Below are positions 55,912 through 63,351 of a stretch of 64,000 nucleotides of DNA, one piece after another. The stretch's first letter is position 1. Every line of letters starts with the position of its first letter. The stretch lies in the NCBI GenBank assembly GCA_963693365.1, contig CAVNZM010000001.1, forward strand, positions 11,656,001 through 11,720,000, given 5' to 3'. Under the pieces are notes generated by a model. It had not been told where the DNA came from, made no database searches, and saw nothing but the letters and a program-made list of their open reading frames with translations. A program made the translations under genes and the position numbers. This DNA is from Amoebidium appalachense (Eukaryota; Ichthyosporea).

Positions 55912-55986
55912 GTAGATGATCTCGAGGAGGTCACGGAATGAAGCCACTGGGGTGAGCTTCCCCACTCCATTGATGCGAAGTGGGCC
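55846..55986 (-). pseudogene. Fragment resembling a KilA-N/Bro-type viral domain
   Basis: The minus strand reads VGKLTPVASFRDLLEIIYLL and PGKRAHEFRKTCATYIARKG. A 'F-R-D-L-L-E-I-x-x-L-L-P-G-K' block is one I associate with short DNA-binding domains common in large eukaryotic DNA viruses. No complete frame surrounds it. Memory-based; low confidence. Confidence 0.3.
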
Positions 55987-56157
55987 TCGCGGGCGAGAAG
56001 GGTGGGGGGGGATCATTTCTCTGAAAAATACACAAATTTGTGTGCGCACACACAAGCATGCGCTCGGACGACACGTTGGGTGTGGCCCTGCTTATATACG
56101 CGTGCTGCACCATCCGGGGCGCAGTCGCACACACACACGCACTGCGCGATACCTGCA

Positions 56158-56676
56158 TTATTCTCTACACTGCCGCCTATTTTTCTGTACTGATTCATAT
56201 AACTGCAGCGACAGAATGTCGCACCCCATGTCATGCCAAAGGAAGTCCTTCAAAAAGTCGATTCGCAGAAGGGTTGTTCGTTTTCTCTTTGCCTCCATGG
56301 GGACCGCACGTCCCTCGCTCATGCCCTCCTCCTCCGTCGGATCCCTCGGTGGCAGCAGCGACAGCGTGGTGTCCCAGCGCTCCCAGGTCAGCCGAAACGA
56401 CTTGCCCCAATCCAGGTCGATGGTCACCGCATCCCCGGCCCCCTCCAGCGGACACGTCGAAAACACAAGGTGGTTGAGTCCAGTCCTGTTCGACGTTTCC
56501 ACCGACTGCAGCGGCAGCATCGTGTCCGACAGCATCGTGTCGCCCTTCCCGAGTCGTGCGTGGAGCTGTAGCGGCCGGTTCGCCACCCTCCCGGCGCCGT
56601 TCGAGTCGAACGTCATGTTGGATACAAGCAGCGGCAGCCGATTGACAAATAGCTTCAGGTCCTGCTCAAAAGCCAT
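56158..56676 (-). CDS. Unknown 172-residue protein
   Basis: ATG 56676 (MAFEQDLKLFVN) is the first one at a sensible distance from TATAAAAG at 56728-56735; the in-frame ATG at 56724 lies only 4 bp from that box. The protein is mixed beta-like with no low complexity (NMTFDSNGAGRVANRPLQL; DLDWGKSFRLTWERWDTTL) and ends in a basic then amphipathic tail. No domain recognised. Given its place among virus-like genes, a minor structural protein is possible but unproven. Confidence 0.6.
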   Translation of the reverse strand: MAFEQDLKLFVNRLPLLVSNMTFDSNGAGRVANRPLQLHARLGKGDTMLSDTMLPLQSVETSNRTGLNHLVFSTCPLEGAGDAVTIDLDWGKSFRLTWERWDTTLSLLPPRDPTEEEGMSEGRAVPMEAKRKRTTLLRIDFLKDFLWHDMGCDILSLQLYESVQKNRRQCRE

Positions 56677-56727
56677 GGTCGGTTCTGGTGCAGATTCAGA
56701 CTGGCAGCTCCCCGTGTCAGACACACG

Positions 56728-56735
56728 CTTTTATA
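56728..56735 (-). promoter_or_regulatory. TATA box (TATAAAAG on minus strand)
   Basis: Lies 52 bp upstream of the ATG at 56676; identical octamer to those at 48047, 51129 and 58788. Confidence 0.72.
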
Positions 56736-56892
56736 CCCTCCAGAGTCCCCGCCTGCGTCGGCGCACACTCATTCGCAAGGTGCCAGTTCTCGAGGCGCTG
56801 CATGACCACGAGTGCGCGCTTGCGTGTTTCGGCGTGTGTGTACGTGGGCCCGAATCGGAGTGTGAGGTGCTGAGCGTGCGCTGTTGCACAAG

Positions 56893-57052
56893 CATGTGGA
56901 CCGCAGGTGTGCGACCGGGAGACATTGTGGTGGCGTGCGAGATCAAGCGCGCAGAATCCGGGTGGCGCAAGGTGTCCCTCGAGCTCGAGGAGGGTGCGTG
57001 GACCAGCAACCTGTGCGCGGCAGGGTGTAAGAGGAGGAAATGGTTTCACTAG
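56893..57052 (+). CDS. Possible small protein upstream of the basic gene
   Basis: An open frame rich in Cys and Arg (ACFGVCVRGPESECEVLSV...) covers about 56702-57052 on the plus strand, but its first in-frame ATG is only at 56893 (MWTAGVRPGDIVVACEIKR). The composition looks protein-like; the start is weak. It may be a genuine gene with an upstream non-ATG start or spliced leader, or chance in GC-rich DNA. Confidence 0.3.
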
Positions 57053-57084
57053 GAGAGGTCGCCCACAATTTTTGGGTGAACGTC

Positions 57085-57222
57085 ATGTCAAAACGAAGAG
57101 GTCGGTCCAAAAAGAGGGGTCACAGACGTGCAAGGAAGTACGTGTATGCAGACGAGTTCATGCCAAAATACCGGAGACTGGTGCTCCGACAGAGTGTGCG
57201 AGTAAAGCGCCAAGCACATTGA
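57085..57222 (+). CDS. Tiny Arg/Lys-rich basic protein (45 residues)
   Basis: MSKRRGRSKKRGHRRARKYV... has about 40% Arg/Lys and ends VRVKRQAH. Size and charge resemble small virion DNA-condensing proteins such as the mu-type core peptides of adenovirus-like viruses; this is a comparison of composition only. It lies between two longer virus-like genes, and a 60-codon version from ATG 57040 is also open. It ends 122 bp from the convergent 57345 gene. Confidence 0.5.
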   Translation: MSKRRGRSKKRGHRRARKYVYADEFMPKYRRLVLRQSVRVKRQAH

Positions 57223-57344
57223 TATTTTTATTTCTGTTGTTTGATTTATATTGTATATTCACCCCGATGTGAAGTTGCAAAACCATTATTTGGATCGTTG
57301 GATTTACATTATATATTCACCCCGAAACTGTTTAAGATTTTTTG

Positions 57345-58277
57345 CTATAAGGCATGTCCCAAATTGCCCGCGTTGCTCCAGGGGGTCCCCTCGTTCCACT
57401 CATCAAGGTCCGCACCCACCCCCTCGAACTCCTGGTTGCGGTTGCGCCCGTAGGCTCTGTCGAAGACACCGTCGCGCAGCGGCAGCCCTGCTGCCTCCAC
57501 CACGTGACCGACCTCTTTGAAAAAATAGTCAAGCCAGCGCTCACCCCAATCTTCAAGTGCTGTGCTCAGGTCCTCGGTGGTTGCGCCGCCCGGGGCCATC
57601 GTGGTGGGCGCGCCGTGCGACACTCCGGCGCGGTAGGCGGACTCGAGCAGGGTCCGAGGTTTGGTCAGGGGCGGTTCTTTGACAAGGGTCTCAAAAAGCA
57701 GTTCGGGCATGAACCAGTAGGGCCTCCTCGAGACACCGGGCGCTGTGTTTTTGGCCTCGTCCAGGTCGGGATTCCCGTATGCATTCCAAAAGACCCAACC
57801 GTCCCTGGTCTGTTTAATAATGTATTGAGGGGTTTGACGGCTGTAATTTTCATGGAAGAAATTATCATAGGGAAACAACTCAGTTCTGGGCTGGCTGAAA
57901 ATGTAGATTTCATAGACGTAGGGACTAAGGGTCGTGTCGGCAGCGGGGTGAGGGTTGTCCGGACTCTCATAATCCTCGCTCTTGTAGATATCATAGATGT
58001 GTGGGCTGCTGCGGGTTGTGTTGGTAGTGGGAGGGTTGGAGTTGTACGGTACCTCATAATCCGAGGCCTTTACGCGCGTTATGTGTTGGATTTGAAGACT
58101 CCAAAGTTCGATGTGCGGTCCTGCTATTACTACAGGAACCGCCATCCGAAGCCCCCCCCATCGAAGAAACCACCATGTTCCTTCCGGATCCTCACCCGAG
58201 CACACCCTGTCCATGTACCTCGTCAGTGCGTCCTCCGTCTTGGCGCGCCCTACGTCCCAGCGGTTTTTAGGTTCCAT
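57345..58277 (-). CDS. Unknown 310-residue protein
   Basis: Starts at ATG 58277 (MEPKNRWDVGRAKTEDALTR). The N-terminal 60 residues are well ordered (GTWWFLRWGGLRMAVPVVIAG). Residues 75-130 are repetitive Tyr/Asp/Pro (SPHIYDIYKSEDYESPDN; SPYVYEIY). The rest is aromatic and acidic (YIIKQTRDGWVFWNAYGNP; LEDWGERWLDYFFKEVG). No family recognised and no membrane segment. The start is divergent from the membrane-protein gene at 58358, leaving 80 bp for both promoters. Confidence 0.68.
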   Translation of the reverse strand: MEPKNRWDVGRAKTEDALTRYMDRVCSGEDPEGTWWFLRWGGLRMAVPVVIAGPHIELWSLQIQHITRVKASDYEVPYNSNPPTTNTTRSSPHIYDIYKSEDYESPDNPHPAADTTLSPYVYEIYIFSQPRTELFPYDNFFHENYSRQTPQYIIKQTRDGWVFWNAYGNPDLDEAKNTAPGVSRRPYWFMPELLFETLVKEPPLTKPRTLLESAYRAGVSHGAPTTMAPGGATTEDLSTALEDWGERWLDYFFKEVGHVVEAAGLPLRDGVFDRAYGRNRNQEFEGVGADLDEWNEGTPWSNAGNLGHAL

Positions 58278-58357
58278 TAGCACTGCGATGCATAATCTCT
58301 GTGTGTGCTCCCCGAGTTGCTGGGGAGGGGGCGCTCCAAAGTATCTCTTCGGAAGGT

Positions 58358-58610
58358 ATGACTTCTCCGAACATTGCAAACCTGAGATTTGACAACCCGA
58401 GTAACTCGTGGGTGCGCAGGGATGACATTGCCGCCGACCCGCACGAGTACCACCTGACCATCGACAACAACACGCGCTTCATGCTCTACATGGGCACTTC
58501 ATTGGACGACCATGATGCACAGCTCAAGAGCGCTTCGATGTGGAGGGGCATAGCGCTTGCATGCATGGTGCTGCTCGTGCTGCTGGCCGGCCTGCTGGTG
58601 TACAGGTGGT

Positions 58611-58641
<31 letters not shown>

Positions 58642-58792
58642 CTCAGGTGGGCTGGTTGTTGCAGCGGTTGAAGCTGTTGAACCGTTGAGGCTGGGCGGGT
58701 CAACCCATACACACACAGACCTATCCCACTTCTCTATTGAATACCCCACCTTCAACAGCTTCAACAGCTTCAATTCTTCAACAAGGGTATAA
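58358..58792 (+). CDS. Single-pass membrane protein with a poly-Gly (G29) tract
   Basis: ATG 58358 (MTSPNIANLRFDNPSNSWVR). Residues 1-63 are hydrophilic; residues 65-83 (IALACMVLLVLLAGLLVYRWW) form one strong transmembrane helix, followed directly by 29 consecutive G bases. Beyond the run the frame continues to 58792, but a one-base change in run length would end the protein within about 10-20 residues, so the true C-terminus is uncertain. It probably belongs to the virus-like gene set (membrane or virion protein). Confidence 0.6.
58611..58639. repeat. G29 homopolymer inside the membrane-protein gene
   Basis: It lies just after the membrane helix codons. Slippage would switch the reading frame of the tail. 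Confidence 0.9.
58667..58765. repeat. 15-bp perfect inverted repeat before the helicase promoter
   Basis: GTTGAAGCTGTTGAA at 58667-58681 and its complement at 58751-58765, with a further partial copy at 58762-58776. It ends 23 bp before TATAAAAG; either a terminator for the upstream gene or a regulatory site for the helicase. Confidence 0.75.
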
Positions 58793-58795
58793 AAG
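58788..58795 (+). promoter_or_regulatory. TATA box (TATAAAAG) of the helicase gene
   Basis: 49 bp upstream of ATG 58837. This favours that start over the in-frame ATG at 58804, which lies only 9 bp after the box. Confidence 0.75.
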
Positions 58796-58836
58796 GAGCA
58801 GGCATGCTTTATTTTCTTCAGTCTATTGTAAGCATC

Positions 58837-60288
58837 ATGAGTGCGCCACCATCTTATGATGCATTTGAGGATCTTACGGTTGACCACAGCATGTTGTTTG
58901 ACCCCCACACATGTGTCCAACGCTCACATTGGACTATGGATGAGGTGTTTGCCTTTTTGAGCCCAAACATCGCATATGTCAGTAGGGAAGGTGCCTATCT
59001 CGTCAAGATTTATGACCAGGACACGAACCTGTACAAACACCATCGCAAAACAAAGGCTGCACTCCAAGAGTTTTTGGGTGCCTTTCTATTCCAGCTCGTC
59101 CCTGGTGCAAATGGCAAACAGGACACGTACAACGGCGCAAACGTGTTGAAAACACCATGCTTTCCATACTACACCTGTTTTGTTTTCGACCCGTCATCTC
59201 CAGACCCACGTACCGGAAACACCAAGCCAGCCTACCTTGTCCAACGTTGCCGGGCATACAACATGTTCAAGGGGTTGGCCGTTCCCCATCAACCCGAGAA
59301 CATTTCTTGGCAGTCGGGTTCTGTTTCCTTGTTCGAACGTCATGCCTTTGAGGTTCTTTGTAACAACGACCGGGAGAGCTTTCACTATCTGATGCAATGG
59401 GTCGCACACATCTTCCAGTATCCGGAAGTCAAGTCCGGGACAGCAATTCTCATGAGGTCGATTCAGGGAATAGGGAAAAACATCTGGTGGGAGATCATCG
59501 CCAACATCATTGGCAGCTGTTATTGCGGTAATATCACACACAGAGAGCATTTGGAGGGCAAGTTCAATGCACATCTGGAGAACAAGCTACTGGTTGTGTG
59601 CGACGAAATGGGTCTAGGCAGTAACAGGGAAATTGCGAATCTGATGAAGGCTCGCATCACCCAACAGGTAAACATGATTGAACGGAAGGGGCATGATGCC
59701 GTGTGTGTGAAGAGTTTTGAACGCTATGTCTGGCTTTCAAACGAGAAATGGCCCGTTCGTGTGGAGGAATCAGATCGTCGTTGGGTATGTTTGCAGGGGA
59801 CTCCAGTGGTCTATCCAAGAGCCTACTACCAGAACTTTACACGCTTCTACGAAGACCCGGCAAACCTACAGGCTGTGTGCGATTACTTCATGAAGATGCC
59901 GAATGTTCCCCGTGTTCTTCCGCTTCCACCCAAGACCGAACTCTGGTGCGAACTGCGTGAAATGACACAGCCAGATGAACTCCTGTTTCTCAAAGACATG
60001 GCGACAGGCGCAGAGGGCATGTCTATCGAGCAACTTCCCAACGGGGCCCGTGTTACAGCCACCACGATGCTGCATCTGTACAAGGAGTGGCTTTCACTCA
60101 ACGGCAAGACCAAGAGCATCCCGTACGCCAGTGTGAAGAGCATGGGCTCCATGCTGGGCAAGATACTTGGACCCAACAAAGGGGTGCGGAACAACCACCT
60201 GACTGTTGCACCTGGGATGCCTGCGCTGTCCTCGACGGGAACGTCGTACGCTTTTGTGTTCGACCATGAGAAGATCAAACAGGCTTAG
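58837..60288 (+). CDS. Superfamily 3 helicase (virus-type replication protein)
   Basis: 483 residues from ATG 58837 (MSAPPSYDAFEDL). ATP-dependent helicase for DNA replication initiation. Residues about 211-215 carry Walker A (IQGIGKN). Walker B is VVCDEM at 253-258, motif C WLSNE at 299-303, and the arginine-finger region ESDRRW is near 311-316. The upstream helix block YLMQWVAHIFQYP and the tail region with MSIEQLPNGARV are as in D5/PLV-like S3H proteins. The N-terminal 190 residues show no clear primase motif. S3H helicases of this form are found in virophages, polinton-like viruses and NCLDVs, and not among ordinary host genes, so it is the main evidence that the 47-64 kb region is viral. 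Confidence 0.92.
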   Translation: MSAPPSYDAFEDLTVDHSMLFDPHTCVQRSHWTMDEVFAFLSPNIAYVSREGAYLVKIYDQDTNLYKHHRKTKAALQEFLGAFLFQLVPGANGKQDTYNGANVLKTPCFPYYTCFVFDPSSPDPRTGNTKPAYLVQRCRAYNMFKGLAVPHQPENISWQSGSVSLFERHAFEVLCNNDRESFHYLMQWVAHIFQYPEVKSGTAILMRSIQGIGKNIWWEIIANIIGSCYCGNITHREHLEGKFNAHLENKLLVVCDEMGLGSNREIANLMKARITQQVNMIERKGHDAVCVKSFERYVWLSNEKWPVRVEESDRRWVCLQGTPVVYPRAYYQNFTRFYEDPANLQAVCDYFMKMPNVPRVLPLPPKTELWCELREMTQPDELLFLKDMATGAEGMSIEQLPNGARVTATTMLHLYKEWLSLNGKTKSIPYASVKSMGSMLGKILGPNKGVRNNHLTVAPGMPALSSTGTSYAFVFDHEKIKQA

Positions 60289-60315
60289 ACGATCCTCAAC
60301 GCTGCGCCCGGGCCT

Positions 60316-60407
60316 GGGTGGCTGGGAGGGGCACGCGAGGCACGCACGGCCCCAGGAGGCGGATGTGGCACCTGCGCCGGTGAGACACACGAGCCACCCC
60401 CAGCCAC
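60316..60407. terminator. GC-rich inverted repeat after the helicase gene
   Basis: GGGTGGCTGGGAGGGGC at 60316-60332 faces GCCACCCCCAGCCAC at 60393-60407, with GCACGCGAGGCACGC-type repeats between. The same left-arm motif recurs at 61458. Confidence 0.5.
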
Positions 60408-60463
60408 ACATGCCCCTAATTGATATACAGGGCATGGCTCGTTTTTTTCTAGCGCCAACTACA

Positions 60464-61157
60464 ATGGCTAGTCCACGTGACGAAGCGTGGGTGAGGGAGC
60501 GACTTATGCGACTGGAGGGTGGGGAAGAGCGAGGTGTATACTCCCGCCGGTAGGATCGACCTGCTGACGGACACGGATGTCATTGAAGTGAAGAAGGTTC
60601 AATATTGGAAATCGGCGATGGGGCAGGTACTTGCATACAAAGACCACTACCCCACCCATCGTGCGCGAGTCCATCTATATGGCTATGCCTCCGCTGACAC
60701 GTACAAGGTAGCTGTGGAGACCATGATGCGTCATAACATCACCGTAACGGCAGAACATGATACACTGCAGCATATATGGGGTCCACACCCCAAATCAGAA
60801 ACTACAAAGCCCAAGAATGCCCAGAGGAAGCAAGTAGAACGGCAATTTTTAAGAGATTTGCTCTCCCATACCAACGGATGTGAGGACATGACTTTTATAA
60901 AGGATAGCTGCTTGGTGAGATCATCGGGGCTGTACCAGCTATACCTTTCATGGCATAAACTGAATCTCTCTTCCACAGCGGCTCCAAGTTTAAAAATCTT
61001 CGGCATGACCCTCAGGAAGATTTTGCGAAAACCCAAAGCTGCCAAAGTGAAAAGAGTTACGCGCTGGCCAGACCACCCTCGCGTGTCCGAAACAAACAAG
61101 GTTGTCTATTGCTACAGGATCGATGGTCAGGTCATCAACAGCCCGGAGCAGCAGTAG
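60464..61157 (+). pseudogene. PD-(D/E)XK-like nuclease gene with one frameshift
   Basis: The frame from ATG 60464 (MASPRDEAWVRERLMRLEGG) passes out of register near 60525-60530. The next frame continues without ATG as VYTPAGRIDLLTDTDVIEVKK through to 61157. GRIDLLTD...EVKK with YWKSAMGQVLAY is the core of a PD-(D/E)XK fold (Asp, Glu-Val-Lys, and Gln of the next helix). The C-terminal 120 residues are Lys-rich and include a winged-helix-like segment (MTFIKDSCLVRSSGLYQLYLSWHK). About 230 codons in all. The break is one extra base, so either a recent mutation, a sequencing error or programmed frameshifting. Likely role: virus-type endonuclease. Confidence 0.68.
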
Positions 61158-61193
61158 CCGTTGGAAATTATTTTCTCCCCCCTCAATAACACC

Positions 61194-61454
61194 ATGTATC
61201 TGTGTACGTGCAAGACCCCCCAAGGCATCATGGTCCGCCCGTACAAGGTGTATCGGTGCACAGTCGACGGTTGCGGCTACTCCACCACCCGCAACAGCAA
61301 CTTTGCGGCGCACAGCGACAGGCATGCGGGGATTCTGCGGCACGTGTGCGCGCATGCGGGGTGCGGGCGGCAGTTTCGGTATGCCTTGAGCCTCAAGCGG
61401 CACATGCAGCAGCACACCAAAGAACCGGGGAGCCCGAATCGGACCCGAAACTAG
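61194..61454 (+). CDS. Small C2H2 zinc-finger protein (86 residues)
   Basis: ATG 61194 (MYLCTCKTPQGIMVRPYKVYRC). Two fingers: CTVDGCGYSTTRNSNFAAHSDRH and CAHAGCGRQFRYALSLKRHMQQH, with correct C-x4-C / H-x3-H spacing. The start at 61161 is also open, but MYLC fits size and spacing better. Probable DNA-binding regulator of the viral region; distinct from the broken zinc-finger gene at 53 kb. Confidence 0.8.
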   Translation: MYLCTCKTPQGIMVRPYKVYRCTVDGCGYSTTRNSNFAAHSDRHAGILRHVCAHAGCGRQFRYALSLKRHMQQHTKEPGSPNRTRN

Positions 61455-61457
61455 CGC

Positions 61458-61543
61458 GGGTGGCTGGGAGGGGCGCGTGAGGCACGCGAGGCACGGGAGG
61501 CACGCGTGGCACGTGCGCCACAGGAGCCCCTCCCCAGCCACCC
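61458..61543. terminator. Near-perfect GC-rich hairpin between convergent genes
   Basis: GGGTGGCTGGGAGGGGC (61458-61474) pairs with GCCCCTCCCCAGCCACCC (61526-61543), one bulged base. Inside are GAGGCACGCG-type repeats; just outside follow five CCCCCAGG units to 61593. It lies between the 3' ends of the genes ending at 61454 (+) and 61646 (-), so it may end transcription from both sides. Confidence 0.6.
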
Positions 61544-61645
61544 CCAGCCCCCCCAGGCCCCCAGGCCCCCAGGCCCCCAGGCCCCCAGGCCCCAGCCCGG
61601 ATGGGTGACCGAGGACGACAGATATGGACCCGACTCGGGGTGGGT

Positions 61646-62557
61646 TTATTGACGCGCCGCGGCGGCCCAGGTAGCAAACGCCGTGCGGCCATCCGCAAGC
61701 GCCTGCGCGACCTTCCCGGGGTCGACGTCCATGGGCGACGCAAACAGCCTCCGCTCCGGAGCGACCACCACGAGGCGGTCTCCGAGGCGGGTGCGGAGGT
61801 TGGCGAACTCGGTGGCCGCCAGCTCGGTGCCCGAGTCACGCTGCAGAGCATAGCAGAGCTCCATGCCCGTTTTTGGCACGGATTCTGCGGGGCAGTGCGC
61901 CAGCGAGTCGCACAGCACCGTGACGTAGATGCCGTCGAACCCATCTGCGGCATCCTCGAGTGCCTTGGTGAGGGGCACCAGCTCAGAGACCCCGCCGTCC
62001 AGAAACACGGTGCCGCCGTACTCGACGGGGGGGACCGCGAGTGGAAGGGCCGAAGACGCGCGCATGCCGACCTGGTACTCGGGCCCTGTGAACCACCGCT
62101 CCTTCTTGTTGAGGAAGTCCCAGGCGACGCAGTGGCAGCGCGTGTAGATGTCCGCGTCGATGCCCTCCAGAAGCGCCGCCGCACGCTCCTGCAGGGTGAA
62201 GCGGCTGTACGCCGCCCCGTACAGCATTGACCCCACAACCGTCCTCCAGCTTTTCGGAAGCAGCGCCATTGCGCCGCCCCACGGTTCCACAATGTCCTCC
62301 ACGCACTTCAGCGTCCCCAGCTCGCGCGCCAGGTCGTCCAGGCGGTCGGCAACCACGAACGGCGCCACCAGCGCGCCGACGGACGTGCCGTACACCCTGT
62401 CGACCTGGTACAGCCCCGACGCGAGCATCCCCTGCATGAACCCGACTTGGAAGCAGCCCTTGACGCCGCCCCCGGGCAGCAGGATCCGCACACGTGTCCT
62501 GGCTTGGGAGGGTGTGTCCATGTTGATGTAGGGCGCGATAAAAGTCGACGGCTTCAT
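61646..62557 (-). CDS. Patatin-like phospholipase
   Basis: 303 residues from ATG 62557 (MKPSTFIAPYINM), which overlaps the stop of the upstream Fic gene as ATGA. Lipid acyl hydrolase with Ser-Asp dyad: oxyanion loop LLPGGGVKG (residues 27-35), nucleophile elbow GTSVG (57-61, Ser59) and catalytic Asp in DGG (187-189). No signal peptide or membrane segment, so probably cytosolic. The family occurs in bacteria, eukaryotes and some large DNA viruses. The overlap suggests translation or expression coupled with the Fic protein. Confidence 0.9.
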   Translation of the reverse strand: MKPSTFIAPYINMDTPSQARTRVRILLPGGGVKGCFQVGFMQGMLASGLYQVDRVYGTSVGALVAPFVVADRLDDLARELGTLKCVEDIVEPWGGAMALLPKSWRTVVGSMLYGAAYSRFTLQERAAALLEGIDADIYTRCHCVAWDFLNKKERWFTGPEYQVGMRASSALPLAVPPVEYGGTVFLDGGVSELVPLTKALEDAADGFDGIYVTVLCDSLAHCPAESVPKTGMELCYALQRDSGTELAATEFANLRTRLGDRLVVVAPERRLFASPMDVDPGKVAQALADGRTAFATWAAAARQ

Positions 62558-63351
62558 TCCAAATCCAGGGCGTTGCACACCGAGACCAGGTTTGCCCTTG
62601 CGCAGTCCAGCACGAAGGCCGCCAGCTCGGAGTAGTCGTGGGGCGGCGGCTGGCTCTGCGCGGCCAGCAGCAGCGAGTGGTAGCGCTCGCGGGAGCTGCG
62701 GTCTGTGTACAACGAGAGGGGAACGGCAATATAGGGCGAGAGCAGCACGCTGACCAACAGACGGGCGACGCGCCCGTTGCCGTTGCTGAACGGGTGGATG
62801 TAGAGGAACTCCCCGAGGAAACGGGCGGTGACCTGTATGGCACCGAGAACGTCATTGCAGCCTTGGAGTTCGGTGCGTGTCCTTTCGAACAGACGCTTGA
62901 GAGCCTCTTCGATCTTGAACGGTGCAAGGTACTGATGACTGCAGCCTGCGGGAAGCGCAAAGCGCACCCGATACCGTCCAGCGCTATCGAGCAGCCCGTC
63001 CATGACCTTGCGATGGACCTCCCTAGCGAGCTCCACCGTAAACGTGCCTGGATCAATCCCCTTCCAAACCCACGGTGTGGGGAACAGCTCGCGAACTGCT
63101 ATAACGACGTTTTTCAGTTTCTTCGATGAGCGCGTGTGTTCGGACGTTTCATCGGGGCAGGAGATCAGCCTCTCAATATGTTCGACTGGGACCTTTTCGT
63201 TTATTTCCAATTCCATCAGGTGCTTGATGTATAACACTAGGTGGTGCGTTGTGTATCCCTGCATGAACAAAGCGCTGCTCTTATCGTTATCCAAAAACGT
63301 GCGCACCAGGTGGAGGCAGCGCACAACAGCCCCTTCGCTGAGTTGAGACAT
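62554..63351 (-). CDS. Fic (Fido) domain protein
   Basis: 265 residues from ATG 63351 (MSQLSEGAVVRCLHLV). The Fic core motif HPFSNGNGRVAR (residues 186-197) has the catalytic His, the anion-binding GNGR and the final Arg. Asn stands at the usual Asp/Glu metal-ligand position (HPFSNGNGR), a variation also seen in some other Fic groups. The upstream helix block AIQVTARFLGEFLYI matches Fido folds. No clear (S/T)xxxE inhibitory helix was found. Fic enzymes transfer AMP or related groups onto protein hydroxyls; the target is unknown. The short 3' overlap with the patatin gene suggests they act together. Confidence 0.9.
   Translation of the reverse strand: MSQLSEGAVVRCLHLVRTFLDNDKSSALFMQGYTTHHLVLYIKHLMELEINEKVPVEHIERLISCPDETSEHTRSSKKLKNVVIAVRELFPTPWVWKGIDPGTFTVELAREVHRKVMDGLLDSAGRYRVRFALPAGCSHQYLAPFKIEEALKRLFERTRTELQGCNDVLGAIQVTARFLGEFLYIHPFSNGNGRVARLLVSVLLSPYIAVPLSLYTDRSSRERYHSLLLAAQSQPPPHDYSELAAFVLDCARANLVSVCNALDLE

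Noticed and set aside
55916-57052. 378-codon plus-strand frame across 56-57 kb
   Set aside because: Its first two thirds run antisense to the 56158-56676 gene, which has its own TATA box; only the last part is retained as a weak candidate.
57354-58280. 308-codon plus-strand frame
   Set aside because: It is the antisense shadow of the 57345-58277 gene, whose composition and ATG look more genuine.
61983-63056. Long minus-strand frame overlapping the lipase and Fic genes
   Set aside because: Arg/Ala/Ser-rich out-of-frame reading of GC-rich coding DNA; the conserved motifs are all in the other frames.
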